A DNA stretch of 12,053 nt from Candidatus Saccharibacteria bacterium UBA6224 (GTDB lineage Bacteria > Patescibacteriota > Saccharimonadia > Saccharimonadales > UBA4665). Below are positions 5,596-12,000 of this stretch, piece after piece (position 1 is the stretch's first letter; each line of letters opens with the position of its first letter). The position numbers and the translations under genes were made by a program. Where the stretch lies: NCBI GenBank assembly GCA_002441585.1, contig DJWS01000007.1, positions 1 through 12,053 of the forward strand, written 5' to 3'. Under the pieces are notes generated by a model. That model searched no databases. It was not told where the DNA came from and saw nothing but the letters and a program-made list of their open reading frames with translations.

Positions 5596-7398
5596 TTAGA
5601 TGGACAACTTCCACACTTCGACAGCCAGGTCGGCCAGTCGCTGGGATCGAATTATTACCGAATGCTTATCCCAAATTCCTGAGTTCTCTGACACCACATC
5701 TACTATCTCCTTATTCAGTTTGATATTTGACGCCTTATATATGGGCAACTTCTTGTCTATGCCAAAATTAGATCCCGCACCGTTGTCTTTACCTATAAGT
5801 ATGGTTGCGTTAGCCAGTTTATATATGTCCTCTGCTTCTAGATTAATCGTGCTCCATTCCTTTGAAGGTTCTTGCGGATATATCTCTTCCAGGGTAATTT
5901 GATTATCTTTCCAGTCAATGACCAACTCCTTACGCTGGAGATTATTTTCAATCGTACTAAGTATGTACTTGAAAAAATCCTTTCCGGAAGACCTGGTTCT
6001 TGAGTATGTCCTAAATGACGAGATGAATGCTTCATCATTGGAAAATTTCTTCATTTCTGACTTAAGGTCATCGAACAATATTTCTTTTAATTGATTTACG
6101 ACATCACGTTCGGTAAGGTTGTCTTGTTGAACCGCCTGTTTTAGGCTCGTCAACCTTTTGCCCGTAGCAGAGTAAACGCGATCGATTTCGTTAGTTGCGA
6201 TTCCTGTAATTTTTGCACGTACCTGGAAATTCTGGACAAGTCGTAAGAATCTCTCATAGTCTTTGATTTGAATATATTTTTGAAGGTCATGAAGTGCACT
6301 CACTACACGTAAAAACTGCATGGCATTGATGGTTCGCAGGGTAAGGGAGTGTTTGATTATTTGATTCTTGTCATTGTTCATGTCCTTGAGTCTAAGACTT
6401 GAGAACGACTGATCATTGGGGTTCAAATAGAAATTGAAGACCTTGGCTATGCGTAATAGGCGATCCAGGTAAGCATTTACATCCGATTGTGGTGTGTTAG
6501 CTTTTATTGACCTAAATATCTCAAAGTCGTCTGCGACATCGTGCCGGTTTTGCCAGTCATATTTAATGAGCCTCTCGATGCTAGACGCCTTACCCCCCAG
6601 CATCAGTTCGATTTGATCCCAGCGTTCCTGTACCCTTGGGCCTTCCACGCTACGGAAGATGTAGTTTTTTATTAACTCGGATAGCTTAAGTGTTATGCCG
6701 GTACCGTTAATTGACTCGAATACTTCCCCGGCATATGATGAGTCGGTTATGTAGATTGCATTAATGACAAGCCCTTGCAATTTTTTTAGTCTTTTCACTA
6801 AGAGCGTCGTATCTGGCTTCTTATGGGAGTACTTTTCGTTCAGGTAGGCTATGACTGCATTGTAATTCTTATCGAAGTTGTTCAGTTCTTTCTTTGATAC
6901 TTCCTCGTCCGATATATATTCCTTATCACCGTACAAGTACTTGTTTTTGAAACTGTCGTATGTGTTCCGCTTGAAAGAAATCCTTACCGAATCAAGACTA
7001 ATATCGTAAGACTTGGTTACCAGTAAATTTTCCCGCTTTATATCCGTGGACAAATCTCTGAGCTTTCTTGCTTCGGCGGAATCAGTTTCATTATCTGATA
7101 AGGCGTCTATGTACTCGCGAAAGGCACATAATATTATAACCAGGGATAGCAACCTCTGTTGCCCGTCCACGACCTCTAGGCCGCCGTGCTTATCCGTCAC
7201 GAACACCATGGTACCTATAAAGCCGAACTCTCTCGAATCTGGGTCGGTTATGTGCAGCAAGTCCTGCACCTTCGAGCTGTCCCATTGATAAAGACGCTGA
7301 TACGGTGGGATGATTATGGGGCTGGGATTGCTGGCAAATGCGAGTAGGGTGCCAATTGTTTCTGGTCTTGCATCAATCACATCTTTAGTACTAGGCAT
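5596..7398 (-). CDS. DUF262-DUF1524 (GmrSD/type IV restriction-like) defence protein
   Basis: A 600-residue single-chain homologue of GmrS-GmrD. The N-terminal DUF262 domain has IPPYQRLYQW (30-39), VVDGQQRL (76-83, the DGQQR signature needed for nucleotide handling) and FESINGTGITL (227-237). The middle is helical. The C-terminal region resembles DUF1524: a block around EEIYPQ (504-509), LANATIL (528-534), then LPIYKAS and the closing helix RLADLAVEVW. In active members the first block is usually EHIxPQ, whose His is the HNH general base; here it is Glu505, so nuclease activity is doubtful. I chose the ATG at 7398 for its AAGGAG ribosome binding site 9 bases upstream and because DUF262 begins directly after it; the frame runs on to 7734 but that stretch opposes another gene. 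The gene is clearly AT-richer than the flanks, suggesting acquisition. Relatives restrict DNA with modified bases or sense other phage DNA marks. Confidence 0.88.
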   Translation of the reverse strand: MPSTKDVIDARPETIGTLLAFASNPSPIIIPPYQRLYQWDSSKVQDLLHITDPDSREFGFIGTMVFVTDKHGGLEVVDGQQRLLSLVIILCAFREYIDALSDNETDSAEARKLRDLSTDIKRENLLVTKSYDISLDSVRISFKRNTYDSFKNKYLYGDKEYISDEEVSKKELNNFDKNYNAVIAYLNEKYSHKKPDTTLLVKRLKKLQGLVINAIYITDSSYAGEVFESINGTGITLKLSELIKNYIFRSVEGPRVQERWDQIELMLGGKASSIERLIKYDWQNRHDVADDFEIFRSIKANTPQSDVNAYLDRLLRIAKVFNFYLNPNDQSFSSLRLKDMNNDKNQIIKHSLTLRTINAMQFLRVVSALHDLQKYIQIKDYERFLRLVQNFQVRAKITGIATNEIDRVYSATGKRLTSLKQAVQQDNLTERDVVNQLKEILFDDLKSEMKKFSNDEAFISSFRTYSRTRSSGKDFFKYILSTIENNLQRKELVIDWKDNQITLEEIYPQEPSKEWSTINLEAEDIYKLANATILIGKDNGAGSNFGIDKKLPIYKASNIKLNKEIVDVVSENSGIWDKHSVIIRSQRLADLAVEVWKLSI

Positions 7399-7406
7399 AC
7401 AACGAA

Positions 7407-7461
7407 TCTCCTTAGGTGCGGTATTGAGAAAATTATAGTTATTTTGCGGCGCGTTTTTCAA
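7407..7461 (-). promoter_or_regulatory. Promoter and ribosome binding site of DUF262 gene
   Basis: On the minus strand TTGAAA (7461-7456), an 18-base spacer and TATAAT (7437-7432) form a strong promoter. A leader of about 25-30 bases follows, carrying AAGGAG (7413-7408) 9 bases before the ATG at 7398. This gene therefore uses conventional initiation, unlike its divergent neighbour. Confidence 0.7.
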
Positions 7462-7490
7462 GTGATGATGCAAGGGGGCTTTCTCGCATT

Positions 7491-7499
7491 TGTTATAGT
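7491..7499 (+). promoter_or_regulatory. Extended -10 box, leaderless start of DUF2726 gene
   Basis: TGTTATAGT is an extended -10 (TGn plus TATAGT at 7494-7499). Seven bases later is the ATG at 7507, so the message probably begins at its start codon. Confidence 0.6.
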
Positions 7500-7506
7500 G
7501 ACACAC

Positions 7507-8001
7507 ATGGAATACGTACTTGTAGTTGTCCTGATTGCAGTTATCGTCGCCAAAATCCGCAACGAGGGCAAAGAGAACACCACGAACAACGAGCTGAAGC
7601 TCAAATATGCGTACACCAAGAAGCGATTCATTATGACAAAGGCAGAGAACGAGTTCTATCATGCCTTGCAATCGGCCGTAGGCACGCACTATATGATTTA
7701 TCCGCAAGCCCATCTCGATCTGTTTCTGGAACATAAAGTTAAGGGGCAGAGCTGGAGGAGTGCGTTGAGCTCTATTCAGAGAAAGTCAGTTGACTTCCTT
7801 ATATGTAATCGTGACTACTACAGCCCCCTTGTTGCAATCGAGCTAGATGATGCCAGCCACAACACCCCGGAAAGAATGGAGCGCGACGCCAAAGTGGACG
7901 CAATATGCCAAACCGCAAGCATGCCATTGGTTCGCGTAAAATGGCAGTCAAAATATGACTCAAACGAACTACTAGCAAAGTTATCACCATATCTAACATA
8001 G
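7507..8001 (+). CDS. Membrane-anchored DUF2726 nuclease-fold protein
   Basis: A 164-residue protein with an N-terminal membrane helix (residues 2-17, followed by KIRNEGK) and a cytoplasmic DUF2726 domain. DUF2726 has a restriction-endonuclease-like (PD-(D/E)XK) fold, with members fused to helicases or topoisomerase zinc fingers. Visible elements: TKAENEFYHAL (44-54) with E48, KSVDFLI (93-99) with D96, VAIELDDASHNT (109-120) with E112, D114 and H118, then ERMERDAKVDAIC and the final strand MPLVRVKW. The acidic pair is present, but the usual lysine of E-x-K is Asp, as often in this family. I chose the ATG at 7507 from the extended -10 box; the frame extends upstream to a TTG at 7444 with no signal. 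It is divergent from the DUF262-DUF1524 gene across 108 bases, suggesting a linked defence role, which is inferred. Confidence 0.8.
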   Translation: MEYVLVVVLIAVIVAKIRNEGKENTTNNELKLKYAYTKKRFIMTKAENEFYHALQSAVGTHYMIYPQAHLDLFLEHKVKGQSWRSALSSIQRKSVDFLICNRDYYSPLVAIELDDASHNTPERMERDAKVDAICQTASMPLVRVKWQSKYDSNELLAKLSPYLT

Positions 8002-8054
8002 CCCAACGATCGTCATTTGCGGGGTTTTTTACGGCACGTTTTGGGACCTGGGGC

Positions 8055-8087
8055 TATACTGATGCCGGAAACTTAGCAGACAGGAGG
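8055..8087 (+). promoter_or_regulatory. -10 box and Shine-Dalgarno of cupin gene
   Basis: TATACT at 8055-8060 is a plausible -10 without a clear -35. AGGAGG at 8082-8087 is a full Shine-Dalgarno only 4 bases before the ATG at 8092, which fixes the start. Confidence 0.5.
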
Positions 8088-8091
8088 CGAC

Positions 8092-8490
8092 ATGAAAGGT
8101 TTTGCAGCAAATATCGGGGAAGTGGCAAGAGCTAACAGCAGTTTTCGCAAGGTACTGTACACGGGCAAGCACACCCAGCTGGTGCTGATGAGTTTGCCGC
8201 CGTCGAGTGACATTGGGCAAGAGACGCACCATGACAACGACCAGTTTTTCCATGTCGAGGCCGGCTCGGGCAGGGTAGTCATAGACGGCAACGTACACGA
8301 AATAAAGACCGGCAGCGCTGTAATCGTTCCGGCCGGGTCCGAGCACAATGTCATCAACACGTCCGAGAGTGACGACCTAAAACTAACAACCCTGTATTCG
8401 CCACCGCACCACCAAGACGGCCTGGAGCGCGCCACGCGCGAGGAAGCCGACGCGAACGGCGCCGACTTCGACGGCCAAACCACCGAATAG
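8092..8490 (+). CDS. Single-domain cupin protein
   Basis: A 132-residue cupin, a small beta-barrel that usually binds a divalent metal. Motif 1 is GQETHHDNDQFFHVEAGSG (42-60), supplying metal ligands at H46/H47 and Q51. Motif 2 is PAGSEHNVINT (80-90), with H85 as ligand; between them RVVIDGNVHEIKTGSAVIV gives the strand-turn-strand pattern. The tail (91-132) is acidic and includes YSPPHHQDG, a sequence frequent in this subgroup. Substrate is unknown: cupins of this size range from sugar isomerases and dioxygenases to simple binding proteins. It sits between the defence island and a DUF167 gene, with its own promoter and ribosome binding site, and no functional partner is evident. Confidence 0.9.
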   Translation: MKGFAANIGEVARANSSFRKVLYTGKHTQLVLMSLPPSSDIGQETHHDNDQFFHVEAGSGRVVIDGNVHEIKTGSAVIVPAGSEHNVINTSESDDLKLTTLYSPPHHQDGLERATREEADANGADFDGQTTE

Positions 8491-8519
8491 CCCCTGGCGA
8501 TATCGAACCTGCTGCCTAG

Positions 8520-8563
8520 CTATCACTACTAGGGTATGATGATAGAAATGGCGGCCTAGGCCG
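8520..8563 (+). promoter_or_regulatory. Possible promoter with inverted repeats before DUF167 gene
   Basis: TATGAT at 8535-8540 could be a -10 box. It is bracketed by CTATCA (8520-8525) and TGATAG (8540-8545), and the expected leader holds a perfect 12-base palindrome CGGCCTAGGCCG (8552-8563). These could be a small operator, but short palindromes arise by chance and there is no good -35. Confidence 0.3.
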
Positions 8564-8583
8564 TTATCAATTCAGACCCAGTC

Positions 8584-8808
8584 ATGAAATACACCGTACT
8601 CATCAAACCGAATTCCAAAAAGGGGCCGCTGGTGGAGCAGCAGGGCGACGGATCGCTGATAGTTTACGCGCGCCAGCCGGCCGTGGATGGCAAGGCCAAC
8701 ACAGCGCTCATCGAACTGCTAGCCAAATATTTTGATGTACCCAAAACGTCCATAGCTATAGTGCGCGGGCAGACTGCGCGTAACAAAATAATAGAAATAA
8801 CCTATTGA
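8584..8808 (+). CDS. DUF167 (YggU-like) family protein
   Basis: A 74-residue protein of the DUF167/YggU family, known from structures but without an established biochemical role. The family pattern is plain: a first strand KYTVLIKPNSKKGPLVE (2-18), second strand SLIVYARQPAVDGKAN (24-39, with the highly conserved P-x-x-G-K-A-N), helix TALIELLAKYF (40-50), then VPKTSIAIVRGQTARNKIIEI (52-72, with conserved G61 and R65-x-K67). Size is normal for the family. The ATG at 8584 lacks a strong Shine-Dalgarno. Its 3' end overlaps that of the convergent kinase gene by 7 bases. Close relatives are widespread and usually housekeeping. Confidence 0.92.
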   Translation: MKYTVLIKPNSKKGPLVEQQGDGSLIVYARQPAVDGKANTALIELLAKYFDVPKTSIAIVRGQTARNKIIEITY

Positions 8809-9761
8809 TACATCAAATGGCGAAGGTCGGTGACCCGCGCATGCATGGCATGCGGGCGATGCTTCACGACGTTGAAGATGATTAGCGCCGGCAAGTGAGC
8901 CAGCTGCATCCGGCGCACGCGCTCATAAATCTCATGCTTTGACGCACCGCTAGCCTCGGCATAGGCATCTATCATCGGGGCATCGTCCGTAGTCAGCGGC
9001 TTGGAAAATTCCCGCTCGGGGCTATTGGCCTGGGCCGAGCCCCAGTCTATGACCGAGACGATTTTGTTATCGTCGTCCACGTGCACGTGATCGAGCCGCA
9101 AATCGGCGTGACAAAACACAGTAGTATCCGGCGCCTGTTGCTTGTATTCGCTGACATTTTGCATGACAGCGTTTATTTCTTGATTAGTCAGACCGGCCTT
9201 CGACAAGATTGCGGCCTTGTCGTGCAAGGTCTCTTCCATGTTGGTCAGGTATTCTTGCCAACTAGCAAACCGCCACACTGGTTCGCCGACAGCATCGGTG
9301 TCGATTTGGCGCCAGTAACCCGTCGGATTTGGCAACGATAGGCTATGCAAATCCGCCACCAAGCGGCCGATAGACCGCAAGGCTATCTCCTGGTCGGTCC
9401 GAGAGCGGGCGACAACGTCCGCCGGTCTGCCGGCGGCATATTCCATGGCGATCCACGGGCGATGGCCGACTTCTGTCTCCACGGTAGCTTCAGCTAGTAC
9501 TGCCGGAACTGGCAACCCGGCATCGCTAGCCCGGCGCATGCTGACCGCTTCGAACTCGGCCAAGCGACTGCCCGTCGGGAAGAACTTGAGAACCCCCCGG
9601 CCGAAGGTCCCCTGGATGCTAAAGATATCCGGATTCGAGCCGCCAGACAGCGGCACTACCGTTTCGACCGGACCGAAAATCTCAGTACCGGCCAGTGTAA
9701 CCTCTTGGCTTGATAGGCTGGGCTGTTCGGACATGTAAGTCGAAGGGGAATGTATAGCCAT
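8802..9761 (-). CDS. APH-family phosphotransferase (aminoglycoside/choline kinase-like)
   Basis: A 319-residue kinase-fold protein of the APH family, which phosphorylates small molecules such as aminoglycosides, choline or sugars using ATP. The N-lobe shows LSGGSNPDIFSI (38-49, glycine loop), VLKFFP with likely ATP-binding K59, and helix residue E71; hinge WIAMEYAAGRP (103-113). The catalytic loop is HADLRLDHVHV (218-228) with base D220; the usual Asn at the eighth position is His225, a change seen in some family branches. The DFG-equivalent is VIDWGSA (237-243) with D239. Substrate cannot be predicted, and there is no reason to call it a resistance gene. I chose the ATG at 9761 from the promoter just upstream; an in-frame ATG nine codons on (MSEQPS) is an alternative and may be better conserved. 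Confidence 0.88.
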   Translation of the reverse strand: MAIHSPSTYMSEQPSLSSQEVTLAGTEIFGPVETVVPLSGGSNPDIFSIQGTFGRGVLKFFPTGSRLAEFEAVSMRRASDAGLPVPAVLAEATVETEVGHRPWIAMEYAAGRPADVVARSRTDQEIALRSIGRLVADLHSLSLPNPTGYWRQIDTDAVGEPVWRFASWQEYLTNMEETLHDKAAILSKAGLTNQEINAVMQNVSEYKQQAPDTTVFCHADLRLDHVHVDDDNKIVSVIDWGSAQANSPEREFSKPLTTDDAPMIDAYAEASGASKHEIYERVRRMQLAHLPALIIFNVVKHRPHAMHARVTDLRHLMYQ

Positions 9762-9769
9762 ATATATTT

Positions 9770-9798
9770 ATTATAGCATATTTCTGCAAATTTGTCTA
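9770..9798 (-). promoter_or_regulatory. sigma70-type leaderless promoter of the APH-family gene
   Basis: On the minus strand TAGACA (9798-9793), 17 bases and TATAAT (9775-9770) make one of the strongest promoters in the window. The -10 box ends 8 bases before the ATG at 9761, so the message would be leaderless. It lies in the 86 bases downstream of the hemerythrin gene, separating the two transcriptionally. Confidence 0.7.
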
Positions 9799-9847
9799 TT
9801 CGGCCAGATTGACCTTACCAAAAATAGCTGAGTAGCATTTCTGGGGA

Positions 9848-10303
9848 TCAGTGTGAGTGCAAGTGATGAGCGGCGTGCTCGTCGTCCTCTTCGGTCAGAT
9901 GCTGCTCTAGTACCGGCAGCATGAATTCTTCCTCTTTTTTGAAGTGTAACACCACCAGCGAGTGCAAACTGTAGAGCGTATCGCGCAGGTCGTTATCATC
10001 GCCCTTGTCACTGATAAGTTCGCCTAGGCGCGTCGTCAGGCGGCCGACCTCGGCATGGTCGCGCGTCATCAGCTCCACCCCGGCGTCGGTGCCGGCGTAT
10101 TTGGCAACCAGGGCGTACAAGATCTCTTCCTCTTCCTTGGCATGAGGTACGAGTTGTTCGGTCAGAAAGCGGAGCGAGTCGGTCAGCATAGGCCATAAAT
10201 CGGACTCGTCTACCAGCCCGACGGAGTCGGCGGCAGACTTCAGCTTATAGACGTGCGGCAATAGAGCTTTATGCTCAACTTTGATGTGATCTAACAATTT
10301 CAT
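9848..10303 (-). CDS. Hemerythrin HHE-domain protein
   Basis: A 151-residue four-helix hemerythrin-like (HHE) protein, predicted to hold a non-haem di-iron centre and to bind oxygen or respond to oxygen or nitric oxide. Metal ligands fall in the expected order: H11 (VEHKALLPH), H54 and E58 (PHAKEEEEIL), H83 (MTRDHAEV), H120 and E124 (LHFKKEEEFMLP). The last 10 residues are a histidine-rich tail (EHAAHHLHSH) that could bind extra metal. A Shine-Dalgarno AAGGAGGTG ends just before the ATG at 10303; an in-frame GTG two codons earlier lies inside that Shine-Dalgarno, so I exclude it. The gene is divergent from the YdeI-like gene across 99 bases. Function in this organism is unknown, and a protective role against oxidative stress is only a guess. 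Confidence 0.9.
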   Translation of the reverse strand: MKLLDHIKVEHKALLPHVYKLKSAADSVGLVDESDLWPMLTDSLRFLTEQLVPHAKEEEEILYALVAKYAGTDAGVELMTRDHAEVGRLTTRLGELISDKGDDNDLRDTLYSLHSLVVLHFKKEEEFMLPVLEQHLTEEDDEHAAHHLHSH

Positions 10304-10389
10304 ATACACCTCCTTTTCAACAATGATAGTACATCATGTCGGGCCTCGGCTGTGACTTTTTCGTCCATAGTCGAAAATGTGTAGTTTGA

Positions 10390-10395
10390 TAAAAT
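10390..10395 (+). promoter_or_regulatory. -10 box, leaderless start of YdeI-like gene
   Basis: TAAAAT at 10390-10395 is followed by 7 bases and ATG at 10403. There is no clear -35. The geometry matches the other leaderless genes here. Confidence 0.5.
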
Positions 10396-10402
10396 AAGTC
10401 AT

Positions 10403-10933
10403 ATGATTCGATTCACGGCACCGCTGACCAAAATTAATGGCAAGCCCATCTTGCGTCTGCCGCAAGCTGCCAGCGACCAATTGCCGTCTCGTGGTCTAGT
10501 CATGGTTGACGGGACTATCAACGACCATGACTTTCAGGCGCCGCTCGAACCGGATGGCCGCAAGGGGCATTGGCTGCTAGTGGACGACGACCTGCAAGAG
10601 GTAATCGGTAAGTCGAGTGATACCGATATCACGCTAGAAATCACACCCTCGACGCACTGGCCGGAGCCAATCATCCCCGAGGACCTCCAGCAGGCACTGG
10701 ACAACGACGCCGAGGCGCGAGCCGTTTGGGACAAGACGACGCCACTGGCTCGCTGGGACTGGATCCGCTCTGTCCGTTCGACCCAGAATCCCGAAACGCG
10801 CAAGCGCCGCATCGAAACCGCATGCTCGAAATTGCGCGCCGGCAAGCCCCGCCAGTGCTGTTTTAATCGTAGTGAATGCACCGACCCGGCCGTGTCCCGG
10901 GGCGGCGTGTTGCTAGACACGACAAGTTTGTAA
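10403..10933 (+). CDS. YdeI/OmdA-like protein with DUF1905 domain
   Basis: A 176-residue protein combining DUF1905 (about residues 3-85: IRFTAPLTKINGKPILRLP, RGLVMVDGTIND, DGRKGHWLLVDDDL) with a YdeI/OmpD-associated (OmdA) domain (about 93-155). The latter has IPEDLQQALDNDAEARAVWDK, the central RWDWIRSVRSTQNPETRKRRI with the conserved ETRKRR, and the closing helix KLRAGK. Some members protect against bacteriocins or antimicrobial peptides in enteric bacteria, but most are uncharacterised and that role should not be assumed. The protein is soluble and without a signal peptide. Four cysteines occur, two of them adjacent (CCFN). The start codon follows a -10 box directly. Confidence 0.85.
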   Translation: MIRFTAPLTKINGKPILRLPQAASDQLPSRGLVMVDGTINDHDFQAPLEPDGRKGHWLLVDDDLQEVIGKSSDTDITLEITPSTHWPEPIIPEDLQQALDNDAEARAVWDKTTPLARWDWIRSVRSTQNPETRKRRIETACSKLRAGKPRQCCFNRSECTDPAVSRGGVLLDTTSL

Positions 10934-10961
10934 AATAACCGGCTGACTCAGACGTGTTGTT

Positions 10962-10970
10962 TGGTATGCT
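10962..10970 (+). promoter_or_regulatory. Extended -10 box upstream of VOC gene
   Basis: TGGTATGCT is an extended -10 identical to the one at 482-490, and the next two bases (GG) also match. It is 29 bases from the ATG at 11000, giving a leader of about 22 bases without a strong Shine-Dalgarno. Confidence 0.45.
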
Positions 10971-10999
10971 GGATGTACATTAAATGACTGGGGGCGGCC

Positions 11000-11902
11000 A
11001 TGGCGCAGAAGATTACACCAAACTTGTGGTTCGACGGTAACGCCAAAGCAGCTGTTGATTATTACGTTTCGATATTTCCGGATGCCAAAATACTGGCTAC
11101 CACCAATTACCCCCAGACGGCTGAGGAGGGGCTGGCCGACTTCCAGCTTGATCTGGCTGGCGACATCCTGACCATCGACTTCGAGCTGGGTGGCATGCGA
11201 TTCACGGCCATAAATGCCGGGCCGGAGTTCAAACCCAATCCGTCGATTTCGTTCATCCTCAATTTTGACCCTTCGACCGACGATGCCGCGGCCGAGCATC
11301 AAAAAGAACTGTGGAACCGGCTGCTAGACGGCGGGGAAGTACTGATGCCGCTCGACGAGTATCCATTCAGTAAACAATACGGCTGGGTGCAGGACCGCTA
11401 TGGCTTTAGCTGGCAACTGATACTGACCGACCCGGCGGGCGAGCCACGGCCATTCATCGTACCAGCGCTGATGTTTGCTGGCGACAACAACGACCATGCC
11501 GAAGAGGCAATGGACTTCTACGTTTCGGTATTCAAGGATTCCAAGATCGGCAACAAGGCCCGTTACCCAGACGACACCGGCCCGGCCAAGGCTGGCTCAC
11601 TGATGTTCGCTGACTTTATAATCGAAAACCAGTGGTTTGCCATCATGGATTCCGGCACCGAGCACGAATTCAACTTCAACGAGGCCGTTTCGCTGTCGGT
11701 GGCCTGCAAAGATCAAGCCGAAATCGATGACTTGTGGAGCAAACTGTCGACCGTCCCCGAAGCCGAGCAATGCGGCTGGTGCAAGGATAAGTACGGCGTC
11801 AGTTGGCAGATCATACCCGAAAACATGGATGAACTGATGCAGCGGCCCGGGGCCTTTGCCCACCTGATGGAAATGCACAAGCTGGAAATCGACAAGTTCT
11901 AG
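11000..11902 (+). CDS. Two-domain PhnB-like VOC superfamily protein
   Basis: A 300-residue protein made of two VOC (glyoxalase/bleomycin-resistance fold) modules of the PhnB-like '3-demethylubiquinone-9 3-methyltransferase' family; that family name is historical and does not predict methyltransferase activity. Module 1 (about 1-145) opens with ITPNLWFDGNAKAAVDYYVSIF and ends with GWVQDRYGFSWQLI. Module 2 (about 152-285) repeats the plan with ALMFAGDNNDHAEEAMDFYV and GWCKDKYGVSWQII. The paired D-[RK]-YG-[FV]-SWQ motifs show the internal duplication clearly. Each module has the EFxLGG/xNAGPEF-like core strands. The protein is cytoplasmic, full length for the tandem version, and its substrate is unknown. 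The start follows a short leader. Confidence 0.9.
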   Translation: MAQKITPNLWFDGNAKAAVDYYVSIFPDAKILATTNYPQTAEEGLADFQLDLAGDILTIDFELGGMRFTAINAGPEFKPNPSISFILNFDPSTDDAAAEHQKELWNRLLDGGEVLMPLDEYPFSKQYGWVQDRYGFSWQLILTDPAGEPRPFIVPALMFAGDNNDHAEEAMDFYVSVFKDSKIGNKARYPDDTGPAKAGSLMFADFIIENQWFAIMDSGTEHEFNFNEAVSLSVACKDQAEIDDLWSKLSTVPEAEQCGWCKDKYGVSWQIIPENMDELMQRPGAFAHLMEMHKLEIDKF

Positions 11903-11937
11903 ACCACGGTCCGGTCAAATCTTTCGGATACTCGCTC

Positions 11938-11966
11938 TTGATGCTTATGCTTACGTGTTATATGAT
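11938..11966 (+). promoter_or_regulatory. sigma70-type promoter of the terminal gene
   Basis: TTGATG (11938-11943), exactly 17 bases, and TATGAT (11961-11966) form a good promoter. A leader of about 28 bases follows, with TAAGGA (11987-11992) as Shine-Dalgarno 8 bases before the ATG at 12001. Confidence 0.7.
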
Positions 11967-11982
11967 ATGCCCATACACGTAA
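11951..11982. repeat. 8-bp inverted repeat spanning -10 box and start site
   Basis: TTACGTGT (11951-11958) and ACACGTAA (11975-11982) are perfect inverted repeats separated by 16 bases. They enclose the -10 box and the predicted transcription start, the position of a repressor operator. The spacing allows two half-sites about two helical turns apart. It could also form a stem in DNA; only part of it would be in the transcript. Confidence 0.5.
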
Positions 11983-12000
11983 AACTTAAGGAAAGTATAC

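Noticed and set aside
7399..7734. 112-codon upstream extension of the DUF262 reading frame
   Set aside because: It opposes the promoter and first half of the DUF2726 gene, has no family similarity, and the ATG at 7398 has a strong Shine-Dalgarno with DUF262 starting directly after it.
8001..8030. Intrinsic terminator after the DUF2726 gene
   Set aside because: There is a run of six T after GGGG, but the upstream half of the stem would need CCCC and only a 3-base match (CCC) is present with a long loop, so a hairpin is doubtful.
8802..9761. Antibiotic-resistance gene call for the APH-family kinase
   Set aside because: Only general kinase-fold motifs are visible and the context is housekeeping-like; many APH-fold proteins act on metabolites.
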